Shown here: piece after piece, positions 7,497 through 16,201 of the stretch
Numbering within the stretch: the stretch's first letter is position 1
Layout: each line of letters begins with the position of its first letter
The notes under the pieces: model-generated
The model's database searches: none
What the model was told of the DNA's origin: nothing
The model's input: the letters and a program-made list of their open reading frames with translations, nothing else
Source of the DNA: an uncultured Clostridia bacterium
Lineage (GTDB): Bacteria; Bacillota; Clostridia; TANB77; CAG-508
Assembly (NCBI GenBank): GCA_944388805.1
Contig: CALXKE010000002.1
Coordinates: 47,631-111,630 of the forward strand
Direction: 5' to 3'
DNA length: 64,000 nt
Position numbers and translations under genes: made by a program

Positions 7497-8297
7497 TCAT
7501 TGTTTAGATCTATATGTCATAATATTACTTACAGCTTCTGGTCTAACTGGTGACATTAAAATTTTTCCTGTTCCTCTGTACACATTCACAAATCCTTCTC
7601 CTGCAACAGCTGAACCTAATAAACTTCTAGTAGATTTTTCTACTGTAAAATCTAATGAATCTGACCATGCAATTGCCATATTTCCATCAATTTTTATTTG
7701 GTCATTTTGTAATTCTATTTCAATTAATTCTTCTCTTGGAACTGGACTTTCTAGAACTGCAATTCCTTGTCCTGATAATTTTAAATTGAATAATCCTTCT
7801 CCACCTAATACAGCTGAAGATAAGTTACTTCTCATAACAACATTGGTATTTAAAGTAGCTTCACAAGCTAAGAATAATCCATCTTCTAACACAATACTAC
7901 CATTCCAAGCACCAACATCTTCTAGTAAAATGTAGTTATAAGTTGGTTCTAATGCTAATAATCCTGTACCATGATATTTTGGTTTTACTGTTGATTCACT
8001 TGTTACACTTCCCTTTATTGCTTTTCCTAAGAAATCTCCAACACCTTTTACATTTGTTTTTGATTCTATATTTCCAGCCATCCATTGCATTGCTCCTGCA
8101 CTTGTTACATATTCATCTCCTTGTAATTGAATGACAACTTGTCTTCTTCTCACATTCATTTTTGCAGCAAAATATTCTGACATAGCTGTCAATTTATTAA
8201 CACTAACATCTCTTTGAAATTCAACTACTGAAATATTTCCCTTTCTATCAATAATTTTTACATCATCATTATCAAATAAGTTTCTAACTGAAATCAT
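7497..8297 (-). CDS. AIM24 family protein
   Basis: A 266-residue, all-beta protein of the AIM24 (formerly TIGR00266) family. The diagnostic glycine-rich blocks are visible: GDFLGKAIKG, LLEDVGAWNG, AVLGGEGLFNLKLSG and LLGSAVAGEGFVNVYRG. The fold is a double-layered beta barrel; bacterial members have no settled biochemical role. There is no signal peptide or membrane helix. It is divergent from the P-type ATPase gene and shares with it an intergenic region that holds a 20-bp palindrome. Confidence 0.85.
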   Translation of the reverse strand: MISVRNLFDNDDVKIIDRKGNISVVEFQRDVSVNKLTAMSEYFAAKMNVRRRQVVIQLQGDEYVTSAGAMQWMAGNIESKTNVKGVGDFLGKAIKGSVTSESTVKPKYHGTGLLALEPTYNYILLEDVGAWNGSIVLEDGLFLACEATLNTNVVMRSNLSSAVLGGEGLFNLKLSGQGIAVLESPVPREELIEIELQNDQIKIDGNMAIAWSDSLDFTVEKSTRSLLGSAVAGEGFVNVYRGTGKILMSPVRPEAVSNIMTYRSKQ

Positions 8298-8327
8298 ATA
8301 AATACCTCCTTCTATTTCTTCAAACTC

Positions 8328-8357
8328 ATTATATACAAAATTGATATCCTTTTACAA
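8328..8357 (-). promoter_or_regulatory. Promoter of the AIM24 gene
   Basis: Minus-strand TTGTAA (8352-8357), an 18-base spacer and TATAAT (8328-8333), about 30 bp before the start codon. The -35 box lies inside the palindrome at 8350-8369. Confidence 0.55.
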
Positions 8358-8369
8358 TATATTGTAAAA
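8350..8369. promoter_or_regulatory. Perfect 20-bp palindrome, candidate operator
   Basis: TTTTACAATATATTGTAAAA is perfectly symmetric and sits between the divergent AIM24 and P-type ATPase genes. It contains TACA...TGTA half-sites like those of BlaI/CopY-type repressors and overlaps the AIM24 -35 box. Its regulator is not visible nearby. Confidence 0.5.
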
Positions 8370-8417
8370 ATTTTTTATATTTTTTTGTTATTCTGTTTTA
8401 TTTCCATTTTGTTGTGG

Positions 8418-8423
8418 TATAAT
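8418..8423 (+). promoter_or_regulatory. Extended -10 promoter of the P-type ATPase gene
   Basis: TATAAT preceded by TGG (extended -10), 43 bp upstream of the start codon. No convincing -35 is seen at normal spacing. Confidence 0.5.
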
Positions 8424-8465
8424 GATTAAGAAATTTAAAACAAAAGAAAGGGAGATGAATGTACC

Positions 8466-11075
8466 ATGTCAAACACCAAAGAGGAAGTAAATATTTGTAA
8501 ACTTTATGACCAAGAATGTTTACTTTCTAAAGACGATTTTATTAAAAAATATAAGATTAAAGAAAATGGACTTTCTTCACAAGAAGCTGAATACAAATTA
8601 AAACAATTAGGGCCAAATATTATTAGGCAAGCAAAGCCAAAACGATGGTATCATTACTTTTTTGAAAGTCTATTTACACCTTTTAATTTAATTTTATTAG
8701 GAATTACTTTATTATTATGCTATACAGATGTTATCTTACCAGAAACACCTAGTTACGCCAATATTATTGTCATTGCCATCTTAGTTGCTGCTAGTACTTT
8801 ATTAGACTTTTTTGAGGAATATCGTTCAAATAAAGCTGCAAATGAATTAAAAGAATTGGTTGCTACTACTTGCCATGTTATAAGAGACGGTAAAGAAATA
8901 CAAATTCCGATTAAAGATGTAACACTTGGAGACATTGTTGTTCTTTCTGCTGGTAGTATGATACCTGCAGATTTAAGAATTATTGAAGCAACTGATCTTT
9001 ATGTTGGTCAATCTTCTTTAACTGGTGAATCAGATGCTGTTAAAAAATTAGTCGAAACAGAAATGAAACCAGAAGATTTAGATAGTATTGCAGATTTAGA
9101 TACAATTTGTTTTATGGGAACCAATGTTATTTCTGGTAGTGCAAAAGGAGTTGTTATTAAAACTGCTGACTCTACATATTTTGGAAAAATTGCTCATACA
9201 ATAACCTCTGGTAAACCAAAAACAGCTTTTCAAAAAGGAATTGAAAGTATTAGTAAATTATTAATTCGTTTTATGCTAATTATTATTCCTATTGTATTTA
9301 TCCTTAACTTTTCAAAACATAGTATTGTAACAGCCTTTACCTTTGCCGTAGCGATTTCTATTGCCATTACACCTTTATTACTTCCTGTTATTTTATCTTC
9401 TTGTTTATCAAAAGGTGCTGTCAAAATGTCTAAGAAAAAAACAATTGTTAAAAAGTTAGATGCTATTCAAAATTTTGGTGCTATGAACATTTTATGTACA
9501 GATAAAACAGGAACTTTAACAGAAGATAAGATTGTTCTAGAAAAGTATTTGGATATAAAAGGTGACGAAGATCTTGGCGTTTTAAAATATGCTTATCTAA
9601 ATGCAAGTCTTCAAACTGGTTTAAGAAGTAATATTGATGAGGCTGTTATCAAACGTGGAGCTGAATACAATATGCCTGAATTAACTAGCAAATATGTTAA
9701 ATTAGATGAAATTCCTTTTGATTTTGCTCGTAGACGTTTATCTATTGCTGTAAAAAATGAAGAAGGTAAAGATGAATTAATTACAAAAGGTGCTGTGGAA
9801 GAAATTTTAAATATTTCTACTTCAGTAGAATATAAAGGTGAAATTTCTCCATTAACAAAAGAAATTAAAGAAAATATACAAAGAATTAGTAAAGGATTAA
9901 ATAAAGAAGGTTTAAGAGTTATTGCTGTTTGCAAAAAATATAGCAATGAACCTGGTTATGATTTTGAAGTAAAAGATGAAAAAAATATGATATTAATCGG
10001 TTTCATTGGTTTCTTAGACCCACCTAAAGAAAGTGCTAAAGAGGCTGTTGCAAGAATGAATAAAGCTGGCATTCGTGTCATCGTACTAACAGGTGATAAT
10101 GCAGAAGTTACAAAATGTATCTGTGATAAAGTAAATATCAAATCTAAACATATTATTTTGGGAAGTGAATTAGATAAATTATCTGATGTTGCTGTTCTTA
10201 GACTAATTAGAAAAAATAATATTTTTGCAAAACTATCACCTATTCAAAAAGCCAGAATTGTAAGACTATTAAAAGAAGATGGAAATGTTGTAGGATATAT
10301 GGGTGACGGAATTAATGATAGTCCTTCCCTAACCAATTCAGATGTTGGTATTTCAGTAGATACTGCTGTCGATATTGCAAAAGAATCTGCAGACATCATC
10401 CTTTTGGAAAAAGATTTAAATGTATTATTAGATGGTGTAACTGAAGGAAGAAAAACATTTGCCAACTTAATGAAATATATTAAAATGGCAACAAGCTTTA
10501 ACTTTGGTGAAGTATTATCTGTTATTGTCGCAAGTATTGCTTTACCATTCTTACCAGAAACACCTATTCAATTATTAGTAGAAGGTTTATTATATGACTT
10601 TGGTCAAATGACACTTCCTTTTGATGATGTAGACGCAGAAATTGTACGAAAGCCAAAAAAATTGGACATTAAGAGTTTAAAACACTTTATGCTATTTATG
10701 GGACCAGTTAGTTCTATATTTGACTTAATCGTATTTGCTTCTTTATGGTTTATCTTTGGTGTTAGAGAAGCTGCTCTTTTCCAAACTATTTGGTTCTCAT
10801 ATAGTATTGTATCAAACTTAGTGGGAATGCATATTATTAGAACTGCAAAAATACCTTTTATACAAAGTAATGCAAATAAAATGGTATATTTCTCTTCTAT
10901 CTTATTAATTTTAGTAGGTCTAATTGTACCATTTACACCATTAGGAAGCTTTATTGGATTGGTTCCAATGGCAGCAGAAGATATTGTATTAATCTTTGTT
11001 GTAACTTTCCTATATTGTATTTTAGCAATGTTTGCCAAAAAGATTTATATCAAAAAATATGGCGAATGGATTTAA
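8466..11075 (+). CDS. mgtA: P-type ATPase, magnesium-importing type (MgtA-like)
   Basis: An 869-residue P-type cation ATPase. Visible are the actuator motif LTGES (near residue 190), the phosphorylation site CTDKTGTLTEDK (Asp about 346), TGDN and the hinge MGDGINDSPSL, plus an N-terminal cation-ATPase domain. The C-terminal membrane half has SFNFGEVLSV, LPFLPETPIQLL, LLYDFGQMTLPFDDVD and a final four-helix block, the pattern of the P3B magnesium importers (MgtA/MgtB) rather than calcium pumps. It uses ATP to drive Mg2+ across the membrane, probably inward. The start is supported by AAAGGGAG upstream. No Mg2+ leader element was recognised. Confidence 0.82.
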   Translation: MSNTKEEVNICKLYDQECLLSKDDFIKKYKIKENGLSSQEAEYKLKQLGPNIIRQAKPKRWYHYFFESLFTPFNLILLGITLLLCYTDVILPETPSYANIIVIAILVAASTLLDFFEEYRSNKAANELKELVATTCHVIRDGKEIQIPIKDVTLGDIVVLSAGSMIPADLRIIEATDLYVGQSSLTGESDAVKKLVETEMKPEDLDSIADLDTICFMGTNVISGSAKGVVIKTADSTYFGKIAHTITSGKPKTAFQKGIESISKLLIRFMLIIIPIVFILNFSKHSIVTAFTFAVAISIAITPLLLPVILSSCLSKGAVKMSKKKTIVKKLDAIQNFGAMNILCTDKTGTLTEDKIVLEKYLDIKGDEDLGVLKYAYLNASLQTGLRSNIDEAVIKRGAEYNMPELTSKYVKLDEIPFDFARRRLSIAVKNEEGKDELITKGAVEEILNISTSVEYKGEISPLTKEIKENIQRISKGLNKEGLRVIAVCKKYSNEPGYDFEVKDEKNMILIGFIGFLDPPKESAKEAVARMNKAGIRVIVLTGDNAEVTKCICDKVNIKSKHIILGSELDKLSDVAVLRLIRKNNIFAKLSPIQKARIVRLLKEDGNVVGYMGDGINDSPSLTNSDVGISVDTAVDIAKESADIILLEKDLNVLLDGVTEGRKTFANLMKYIKMATSFNFGEVLSVIVASIALPFLPETPIQLLVEGLLYDFGQMTLPFDDVDAEIVRKPKKLDIKSLKHFMLFMGPVSSIFDLIVFASLWFIFGVREAALFQTIWFSYSIVSNLVGMHIIRTAKIPFIQSNANKMVYFSSILLILVGLIVPFTPLGSFIGLVPMAAEDIVLIFVVTFLYCILAMFAKKIYIKKYGEWI

Positions 11076-11076
11076 T

Positions 11077-11284
11077 AAAAAAGGGAATTTGGGGACGGAC
11101 TCATTTTTCCCTTTTTTCAAAGTTAAAAAATAAAAAAATATAGAATATAAAAAATGAAACGATTTTGCTTATACAAAATTGTGTAATGACTTTATATTCT
11201 ATATTTTTTATCTTGGATAAATTCAAAAAGGGAAAAATGAGTCCGTCCCCAAAATCCCTCGAGTCCGTCCCTAATTTCCCTTTT
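11077..11284. repeat. GGGGACGGACTC inverted-repeat element, copy 1
   Basis: Lies between two convergent genes. Outer arms contain AAAGGGAATTTGGGGACGG on the left and its complement on the right; each arm is itself a small hairpin (AAAAGGG with CCCTTTT). The interior is a second hairpin: AAAATATAGAATATAAA pairs with TTTATATTCTATATTTT, and inside it ACGATTTTG pairs with CAAAATTGT. The right arm is duplicated in tandem (about 11245-11284). It may also act as a bidirectional terminator. It shares both arms and core with the copies at 21.4 and 39.5 kb. Confidence 0.85.
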
Positions 11285-11288
11285 CTAA

Positions 11289-11831
11289 CTATTCTTTATA
11301 TCTATATTCTTCTACCACGTTTCCATCAACATCTTTTATAACAATATCCTTTTCTTCTATCATGGCATAACTATGTGGTGTATTATCTTTTGGTAATGAT
11401 ATAGAACCTGGATTTACAAACAATTGATTATCATATTTTTTGATAAAGCATGTATGGAAATGTCCATAAAACATAATGTCAAAATCTTCTGGTGGTAAAT
11501 TATCTATATTGTATTTATGTCCATGTGTAAAAAACATATTTTTTCCATTAATTTTTTCCAATATATGTTCTTTTATATCAAATTCAGAAACCATTTGATC
11601 TACTTCTGCATCACAGTTTCCTCTTACCACTTCTAATTTATCTTTTACACTATTTAATAGTTTTGTTACCTTCATTGGGTCATATCCATCTGTTAATGGA
11701 TTTCTAGGTCCATGATAATATAAATCTCCTAATACGATTATTTTTTCTGGTTTTTCTTTTTTGATAATTTCTTTTAACTTGTCAGCATATACTCCTGACC
11801 CATGAATATCTGATACAACCAATACTCTCAT
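11289..11831 (-). CDS. yfcE: YfcE-like metallophosphoesterase
   Basis: A 180-residue calcineurin-like phosphodiesterase. Metal-ligand motifs appear in order: SDIHG near the N-terminus, GDLYYHGP, GNCDAEVD, FTHGHKYN and GHFHT. This is the order and length of YfcE/MJ0936-type phosphodiesterases, which use two metal ions (often Mn2+) and act on simple phosphodiesters in vitro; the cellular substrate is unknown. The start at 11831 (MRVLVVSDIHG) is preferred because AAAGGA ends nine bases before it, whereas the ATG at 11840 abuts the ribosome site. Confidence 0.88.
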   Translation of the reverse strand: MRVLVVSDIHGSGVYADKLKEIIKKEKPEKIIVLGDLYYHGPRNPLTDGYDPMKVTKLLNSVKDKLEVVRGNCDAEVDQMVSEFDIKEHILEKINGKNMFFTHGHKYNIDNLPPEDFDIMFYGHFHTCFIKKYDNQLFVNPGSISLPKDNTPHSYAMIEEKDIVIKDVDGNVVEEYRYKE

Positions 11832-11918
11832 AAAAATCATTCCTTTCTTCCTTGGCTAGTTTTTGTATTTTTAATTATCATATATTCTAAGTTATATTAT
11901 GATAAATTGCAACCCTTA

Positions 11919-11977
11919 TATAGAAAAAAGCTGATATATAATTATAAAAAAATAATTATATGTCAGCTTTTTCTATA
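11919..11977. terminator. Long bidirectional terminator hairpin
   Basis: TATAGAAAAAAGCTGATATA and onward pairs over about 26 bp with its complement around a loop of six A, with one or two mismatches. T-runs flank both sides of the GC-containing part. It lies downstream of the DUF4116 gene. Confidence 0.75.
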
Positions 11978-12008
11978 AATAATTTTTAAAAACATTATTT
12001 TATAACTT

Positions 12009-12521
12009 TCATTCCATTAACTTTTTAATATCCTCATCTTTTTTTAATTTATTGGATATAAAATGATAAGCTTGTTTGTTTTGTTTCACAGCAATTTCAG
12101 CCAATTCTTTATCATCAATTAATCGTTTACTTGCATATTTAATAATAATCCCTTTGTTTTCTACCGCTGCCTTTACCACTTCCCTATCATCTCGTAATTC
12201 TTCTGATGCATAATATAAAGCTTGTCCATAGTTTTTACAGCATTCTAACATAATCTCTTTATCCCCTGCCAATTCTTCTGATGCATAACAAATTGTCCAA
12301 GGCGCTGTTTTTGTAGCTAATTGTAAGACTTCTTTATCTCCTTTTAATCTTGTACTGGCAAATTCTAGAGCTTCTCCATCTTGTTTTAATGCTTCCATAA
12401 CGACTTCTTTATCATCTTGTAATTCTTCTGATGCCAATTCTAAGTTTTTCCCGCATTCTCTTACTGCTTGCAATATAACTTCTTTATTATCATTATTTTT
12501 TTGTATTTCTTCTATTTCCAT
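12009..12521 (-). CDS. DUF4116 repeat protein
   Basis: A 170-residue acidic helical protein made of tandem units of about 24 residues with the pattern [D/E]-K-E-[V/I]-[V/M]-x-x-A-[V/L]-x-x-x-G-x-x-[L/I]-x-[Y/F]-A-S-x-x-L. Six to seven units are visible from residue 10 to 165 (for example DKEVVMEALKQDG and DREVVKAAVENKG). This is the DUF4116 repeat. The repeat proteins have no assigned biochemical function; a role as a protein-binding solenoid is inferred. There is no export signal. It is monocistronic, between two terminator-like regions. Confidence 0.85.
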   Translation of the reverse strand: MEIEEIQKNNDNKEVILQAVRECGKNLELASEELQDDKEVVMEALKQDGEALEFASTRLKGDKEVLQLATKTAPWTICYASEELAGDKEIMLECCKNYGQALYYASEELRDDREVVKAAVENKGIIIKYASKRLIDDKELAEIAVKQNKQAYHFISNKLKKDEDIKKLME

Positions 12522-12605
12522 TTTATCATGTCCTTTCTTAATATTTGTATTATATCATTTATCTATAAAAAATCTACTTTATTTGTATAAAATTTCATCT
12601 ATTTT

Positions 12606-12634
12606 TTGCAAAAAACGTGTAGATATGGTATACT
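12606..12634 (+). promoter_or_regulatory. Promoter of the 12.67-kb gene
   Basis: TTGCAA (12606-12611), a 17-base spacer and TATACT (12629-12634), 32 bp before the start codon. Confidence 0.6.
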
Positions 12635-12665
12635 ATTTATGTTAATAGTTATAGGAGGCTTTACT

Positions 12666-13055
12666 ATGAATTACTATATAAATACTTTAGAAAAACTAAA
12701 AAATTTTGCATTCAAAATTCCTGAAGAAGGTATGCAAACGCATTATGTCCCTGGATCTCCTAATAAAATTATAAAGCCAGCATCTTTTAAAAAAAGAGTT
12801 TTTATAAAAGGCTCTCCTTTGTTTTTTATCGATGAAGAAGGAACTTTTATATGTCCTTTATTGCCTGGGTTTGAAAAGATACTTCGTAGAGAAAATTTTG
12901 AAAGAATATATATTAATATTCCTTTTTCTCCTCTGGTTTTATCAGCAGATTATAATCAATGTATACAACAATGGAATATAATCAAAAGTGGATTTAATGA
13001 ATTTTATTATCCAAATAATAATGGGATGGAAAATAGCAAGGACTTAGATAGATAG
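12666..13055 (+). CDS. Hypothetical small soluble protein
   Basis: A 129-residue protein not recognised. It begins MNYYINTLEKLKNFAF and contains HYVPGSPNKI, FIKGSPLFFIDEEGTF and INIPFSPLVL; the C-terminus is Asn-rich. No membrane segment is visible. The start at 12666 has GGAGG six to seven bases upstream; a longer frame from 12606 would have to be translated through the promoter and ribosome site, so it is rejected. The gene has its own promoter and a terminator that overlaps its last codons. Function unknown. Confidence 0.6.
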   Translation: MNYYINTLEKLKNFAFKIPEEGMQTHYVPGSPNKIIKPASFKKRVFIKGSPLFFIDEEGTFICPLLPGFEKILRRENFERIYINIPFSPLVLSADYNQCIQQWNIIKSGFNEFYYPNNNGMENSKDLDR

Positions 13056-13070
13056 TCCTTGCTTCTTCTT
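13035..13070 (+). terminator. Terminator overlapping the end of the hypothetical gene
   Basis: AGCAAGGACT and AGTCCTTGCT form a 10-bp stem around nine bases that contain the stop codon, followed by TCTTCTT. Confidence 0.7.
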
Positions 13071-13071
13071 A

Positions 13072-13872
13072 TTAGATAATGTATTTTTCTATATCATAAA
13101 AATTATTGTCTTCTGTTAAAACAATATCAAAATTCTTTTTATATACTTCTAAATTTTCAGTAATATTTTTATTTAAAAATCCTATTTTTAAAGATTTATT
13201 TTCTGGATATTCCCCTATCATATGAATATCTTCAACCACATCTCCTATTACCATTCTATATTCTTTTTGTCCTATTTTTTCTTTTAATTTATCATCCTTT
13301 AATTTATCTATATTTTTGTTTAAACTATGAATCATATAATCAGAAAATTTTATCATATTTCCATTTTTATCAAATTTTATAAAATTACCAATTATCGTTA
13401 TATTGTTATAATAACATTCTTCATTTTTCAAAAATTGTTCTATTACATTTCCTATTCCTGCTGAAAATATGATAACTGGTATATTGTTTTGATATAAATT
13501 GAAAAGAAAATCTTTTGCACCTTTTCTTAATATTAGTCTACTATGATTGATAGACTCTCTTAACTTTTCTCTAGTCAGTCCATATTGATAATATAAATCC
13601 ATACATTTATCATACCATTCAATTATATATTTTTCTCTTTTATCTTTATCTATATGATAATCAAATTCTATAAATCCGTATTTTTGGTAATATTTATCCA
13701 TATCTTTTGTAAGATTCTCTCCCATGACTTCTTTATTAGCACTAGCATCCCAAGAATCTACACTTTCACTTGATGTAATTGTTTTATCAAAATCCATAAA
13801 AACACATATGTTATCTTTATTCATTTTCTGTTTTAATTCATTTATCTTTTTTTCATTACTGAAATATATCAT
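13072..13872 (-). CDS. UMPH-1 type pyrimidine 5'-nucleotidase-like HAD phosphatase
   Basis: A 266-residue haloacid-dehalogenase-superfamily enzyme. Motif I is FMDFDKTIT (nucleophile Asp), motif II Ser is in IIFSAGIG, motif III Lys lies near KFSDYMIHSLNK, and motif IV acids are in VIGDVVEDIHM. The spacing and the cap inserted after motif I resemble the UMPH-1 family, which hydrolyses UMP and CMP in eukaryotes; bacterial members are less studied. It should act in the cytoplasm on nucleotides or another small phosphate ester. The start follows an AAGGAG site. It is monocistronic and convergent with the gene to its left. Confidence 0.75.
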   Translation of the reverse strand: MIYFSNEKKINELKQKMNKDNICVFMDFDKTITSSESVDSWDASANKEVMGENLTKDMDKYYQKYGFIEFDYHIDKDKREKYIIEWYDKCMDLYYQYGLTREKLRESINHSRLILRKGAKDFLFNLYQNNIPVIIFSAGIGNVIEQFLKNEECYYNNITIIGNFIKFDKNGNMIKFSDYMIHSLNKNIDKLKDDKLKEKIGQKEYRMVIGDVVEDIHMIGEYPENKSLKIGFLNKNITENLEVYKKNFDIVLTEDNNFYDIEKYII

Positions 13873-14075
13873 GGTTAATCTCCTTGCAATTTTTTCTTAT
13901 ATGATTAAAAATTTATCTTATATCTTTCTTTTGCATTATATATTTTTTTATTTTGTTTTTCAAGTAATAAATTTTCGCTATCTCTAATTTTCCATTTAAA
14001 TTTTGTGAATATATTGTAATTTCATTTTAATCTTGTTATAATGTGGTTACATAACGCAGAAAGGAGATGATTATT

Positions 14076-14372
14076 ATGTCTGATGCACAACTTCAAGCTA
14101 TAAAAGATGTTATAAAAATGACACCTAGATTAAGTATAGAATGTTTAACTTCTATCAAAATTTTAATGGAAAAAGCAATTGATTCCGAACTATTAAGATT
14201 AGAACCAACTGTTATTTTAGATAACATGGATATCACCGAAAAAGTAATGTATTTAGACTATTTGAATGAAAATCAAAAAACAAAAGAGAATGAAGAAAAA
14301 AACGCAATATCTTTTGAAGAAATCCTAAAAAGAGAGGGGTTGACCTTTGATGACTTACAAGATAAAAATTAG
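14076..14372 (+). CDS. Antitoxin of a RelE-type toxin-antitoxin pair
   Basis: A 98-residue protein directly in front of a RelE/ParE-family toxin reading frame and overlapping it by 23 bp, the usual arrangement of antitoxin before toxin. The N-terminal half is helical (SDAQLQAIKDVIKMTPRLS); the C-terminal part EILKREGLTFDDLQDKN is the type of toxin-neutralising tail seen in such antitoxins. Start 14076 is chosen because AAAGGAG lies nine bases upstream. No ribbon-helix-helix motif is clear, so family assignment rests on the neighbour. Confidence 0.65.
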   Translation: MSDAQLQAIKDVIKMTPRLSIECLTSIKILMEKAIDSELLRLEPTVILDNMDITEKVMYLDYLNENQKTKENEEKNAISFEEILKREGLTFDDLQDKN

Positions 14373-14596
14373 ACCCAAAGCTCTTAAATTTATTGAAAAG
14401 CAGGATAAATCACAAAGACTCAGGATTTATACCGCTATTTACAACCTGCCAAATGGAGATGTTAAGAAAATGGTAGGTTGTAAAGATACATATAGGCTCC
14501 GTATACGGTTCTTACAGAATTATATATGAATTAAATCAAAATAATCTTATTATTCTTGTAACAAAAGCCTCTAATAGAGGTCAAATCTATAAATAA
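14350..14596 (+). pseudogene. RelE/ParE-family toxin with a one-base frameshift
   Basis: From ATG 14350 the frame reads MTYKIKIRPKALKFIEKQ and ends normal-looking RelE sequence at GCKDTYRLRI; it then shifts. One base later the expected C-terminus is found in the other frame: GSYRIIYELNQNN, ILVTKASNRGQIYK, then a stop at 14594-14596. Removing one base near C14506 restores a complete 81-residue toxin. It is therefore either inactivated or carries a sequencing error. RelE-type toxins cleave mRNA at the ribosome. Confidence 0.8.
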
Positions 14597-14752
14597 TTAT
14601 TTCTTATTTTTGATTTTATTTTTTATATGATTTTATCTCTTATTTAAATCATTATATATTACATTAATTTTTATTTCTTATCTTTTTAAATTTCATTTCA
14701 TTGATATTTCTTAAAAAAACTCATAAAACTTTATCTTTTTTCTTTGTTGTGC

Positions 14753-14758
14753 TATAAT
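14753..14758 (+). promoter_or_regulatory. Extended -10 promoter of murT-gatD
   Basis: TGCTATAAT (extended -10), 37 bp before the murT start; the -35 region is weak. Confidence 0.5.
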
Positions 14759-14794
14759 GCAAATATAAATTTTATAGAGATAGGAGCATGACAA

Positions 14795-16111
14795 ATGAAG
14801 AACTTTTTTATTGTACTTGCAATGAAACTATTAAATATAGTATTAAAACTATGTGGAAAACATGGTGGTAATTTTTTAGGAAAAATCGCTTTTGATTGGA
14901 ATCCAGAAATTTTTAAATATTTCAAAGTTGACTGCCCTGTGATTGCTGTTACAGCAACAAATGGGAAAACCATGACCAATAATGCGATTGGATATGTTTT
15001 TCAAACAGCTGGAAAAAAAGTAATTAGTAACAAAGAAGGAAATAATATGGAAACTGGCATTCTTTCTACTTTATTAAAAACCTGTACCCTAACAGGAAAA
15101 ATAAAAGCAGATTATTTAGTTTTTGAAGTGGATGAAGGTTATGTACCAGTTGTATTTAAAGATTTTCGATTAGATACTTTAGTTATCTTAGATTTCTTTA
15201 GAGACCAATTAGATAGAAATGGTGAAGTAGAATCTTTAATTTTGAAAATCAATGATTTTCTAAAAACATATACTGGCAATTTAATTTTAAATAATGATGA
15301 CCCAAATGTTGCCAGATTAGGAAAAGCAAATCCGAATAATGAAAATGTCTATTATTTCCATATTGATAGATATCCATATGCAACAGATGATATGAAAGAA
15401 GCTGGAGAAGGAAAATTCTGTCCATTTTGTAAGACACGTTTGGAATATGAATATTATCAATATTCCCATATTGGAAAGTTTACTTGCCCTAATTGTGGAT
15501 ATGGTGATAATAAAATTTATAAAGAAACAAAAAATATTAATTTAAATGATATGACTTTTAAAGTTGATGATGTTTTATATAAAATCAAATCAAATAGTAT
15601 CTATATTATCTATAATTTCACAGCTGTCATTAGTTGTTGTTCTTTATATAATATTGATACAAAATATATACAAGAAGCCTTGGCAAACTTTGAATTGAAT
15701 AATGGTAGATTAGAAAAATTAGTAATTAAAGATGCCCCTACCATTATAAACTTAGCTAAAAATCCAACAGGTGCCAATGTCAGTTTACGATTGTTAAATG
15801 AAGATGATGACGAAAAAGAATTGTTATTTGTTTTGAATGATAATAAAGCAGATGGATTTGATGTTTCTTGGATTTGGGATATTAATTTTGATAATTTAAA
15901 TCATGTAAAGAGAGTCGTAACTGCTGGAACAAGAGGTTATGATATTGCTATTAGAATTAAAACATCAGGGTTTGATGCAAATAAAATTGAAGCTTATCTA
16001 GATTTGGAACAAGCTGTAAAAGCTTTATATACCAATACAACAAAAAAATATGTTATTGCAAATTATACTTCTTTACAACCTACTAGAACAGAAATTTTAA
16101 AATTAAAATGA
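14795..16111 (+). CDS. murT: MurT, lipid II isoglutaminyl synthase subunit
   Basis: A 438-residue Mur-ligase family protein. The ATP loop is TATNGKTMTNN at about residue 50-60, followed by FEVDEGY, VILDFFRDQLDR and LNNDDPNVARLG. A four-cysteine ribbon, CPFC about residue 209 and CPNC about 25 residues later, is inserted in the central domain, which is specific to MurT. The C-terminal MurT domain has AKNPTG and the typical IWDINFD segment. With GatD it amidates D-glutamate of lipid II to D-isoglutamine in peptidoglycan synthesis. gatD follows 90 bp downstream on the same strand, with an AT-rich hairpin between them. Confidence 0.92.
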   Translation: MKNFFIVLAMKLLNIVLKLCGKHGGNFLGKIAFDWNPEIFKYFKVDCPVIAVTATNGKTMTNNAIGYVFQTAGKKVISNKEGNNMETGILSTLLKTCTLTGKIKADYLVFEVDEGYVPVVFKDFRLDTLVILDFFRDQLDRNGEVESLILKINDFLKTYTGNLILNNDDPNVARLGKANPNNENVYYFHIDRYPYATDDMKEAGEGKFCPFCKTRLEYEYYQYSHIGKFTCPNCGYGDNKIYKETKNINLNDMTFKVDDVLYKIKSNSIYIIYNFTAVISCCSLYNIDTKYIQEALANFELNNGRLEKLVIKDAPTIINLAKNPTGANVSLRLLNEDDDEKELLFVLNDNKADGFDVSWIWDINFDNLNHVKRVVTAGTRGYDIAIRIKTSGFDANKIEAYLDLEQAVKALYTNTTKKYVIANYTSLQPTRTEILKLK

Positions 16112-16201
16112 TTTTCAATTATATATTTTCAATTATTAACAATTGATTTCAAAAAAAATTGTTAATTGAAACAAATTTATTGAAATAGGAGTTGAAATAT
16201 A

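Noticed and set aside
10604-11038. 144-codon minus-strand frame inside the P-type ATPase gene
   Set aside because: Complement of the conserved C-terminal membrane domain; composition and lack of a ribosome site mark it as a shadow.
12606-12665. N-terminal extension of the 12.67-kb gene from 12606
   Set aside because: It would be translated through the -10 box and the GGAGG site that serve the start at 12666.
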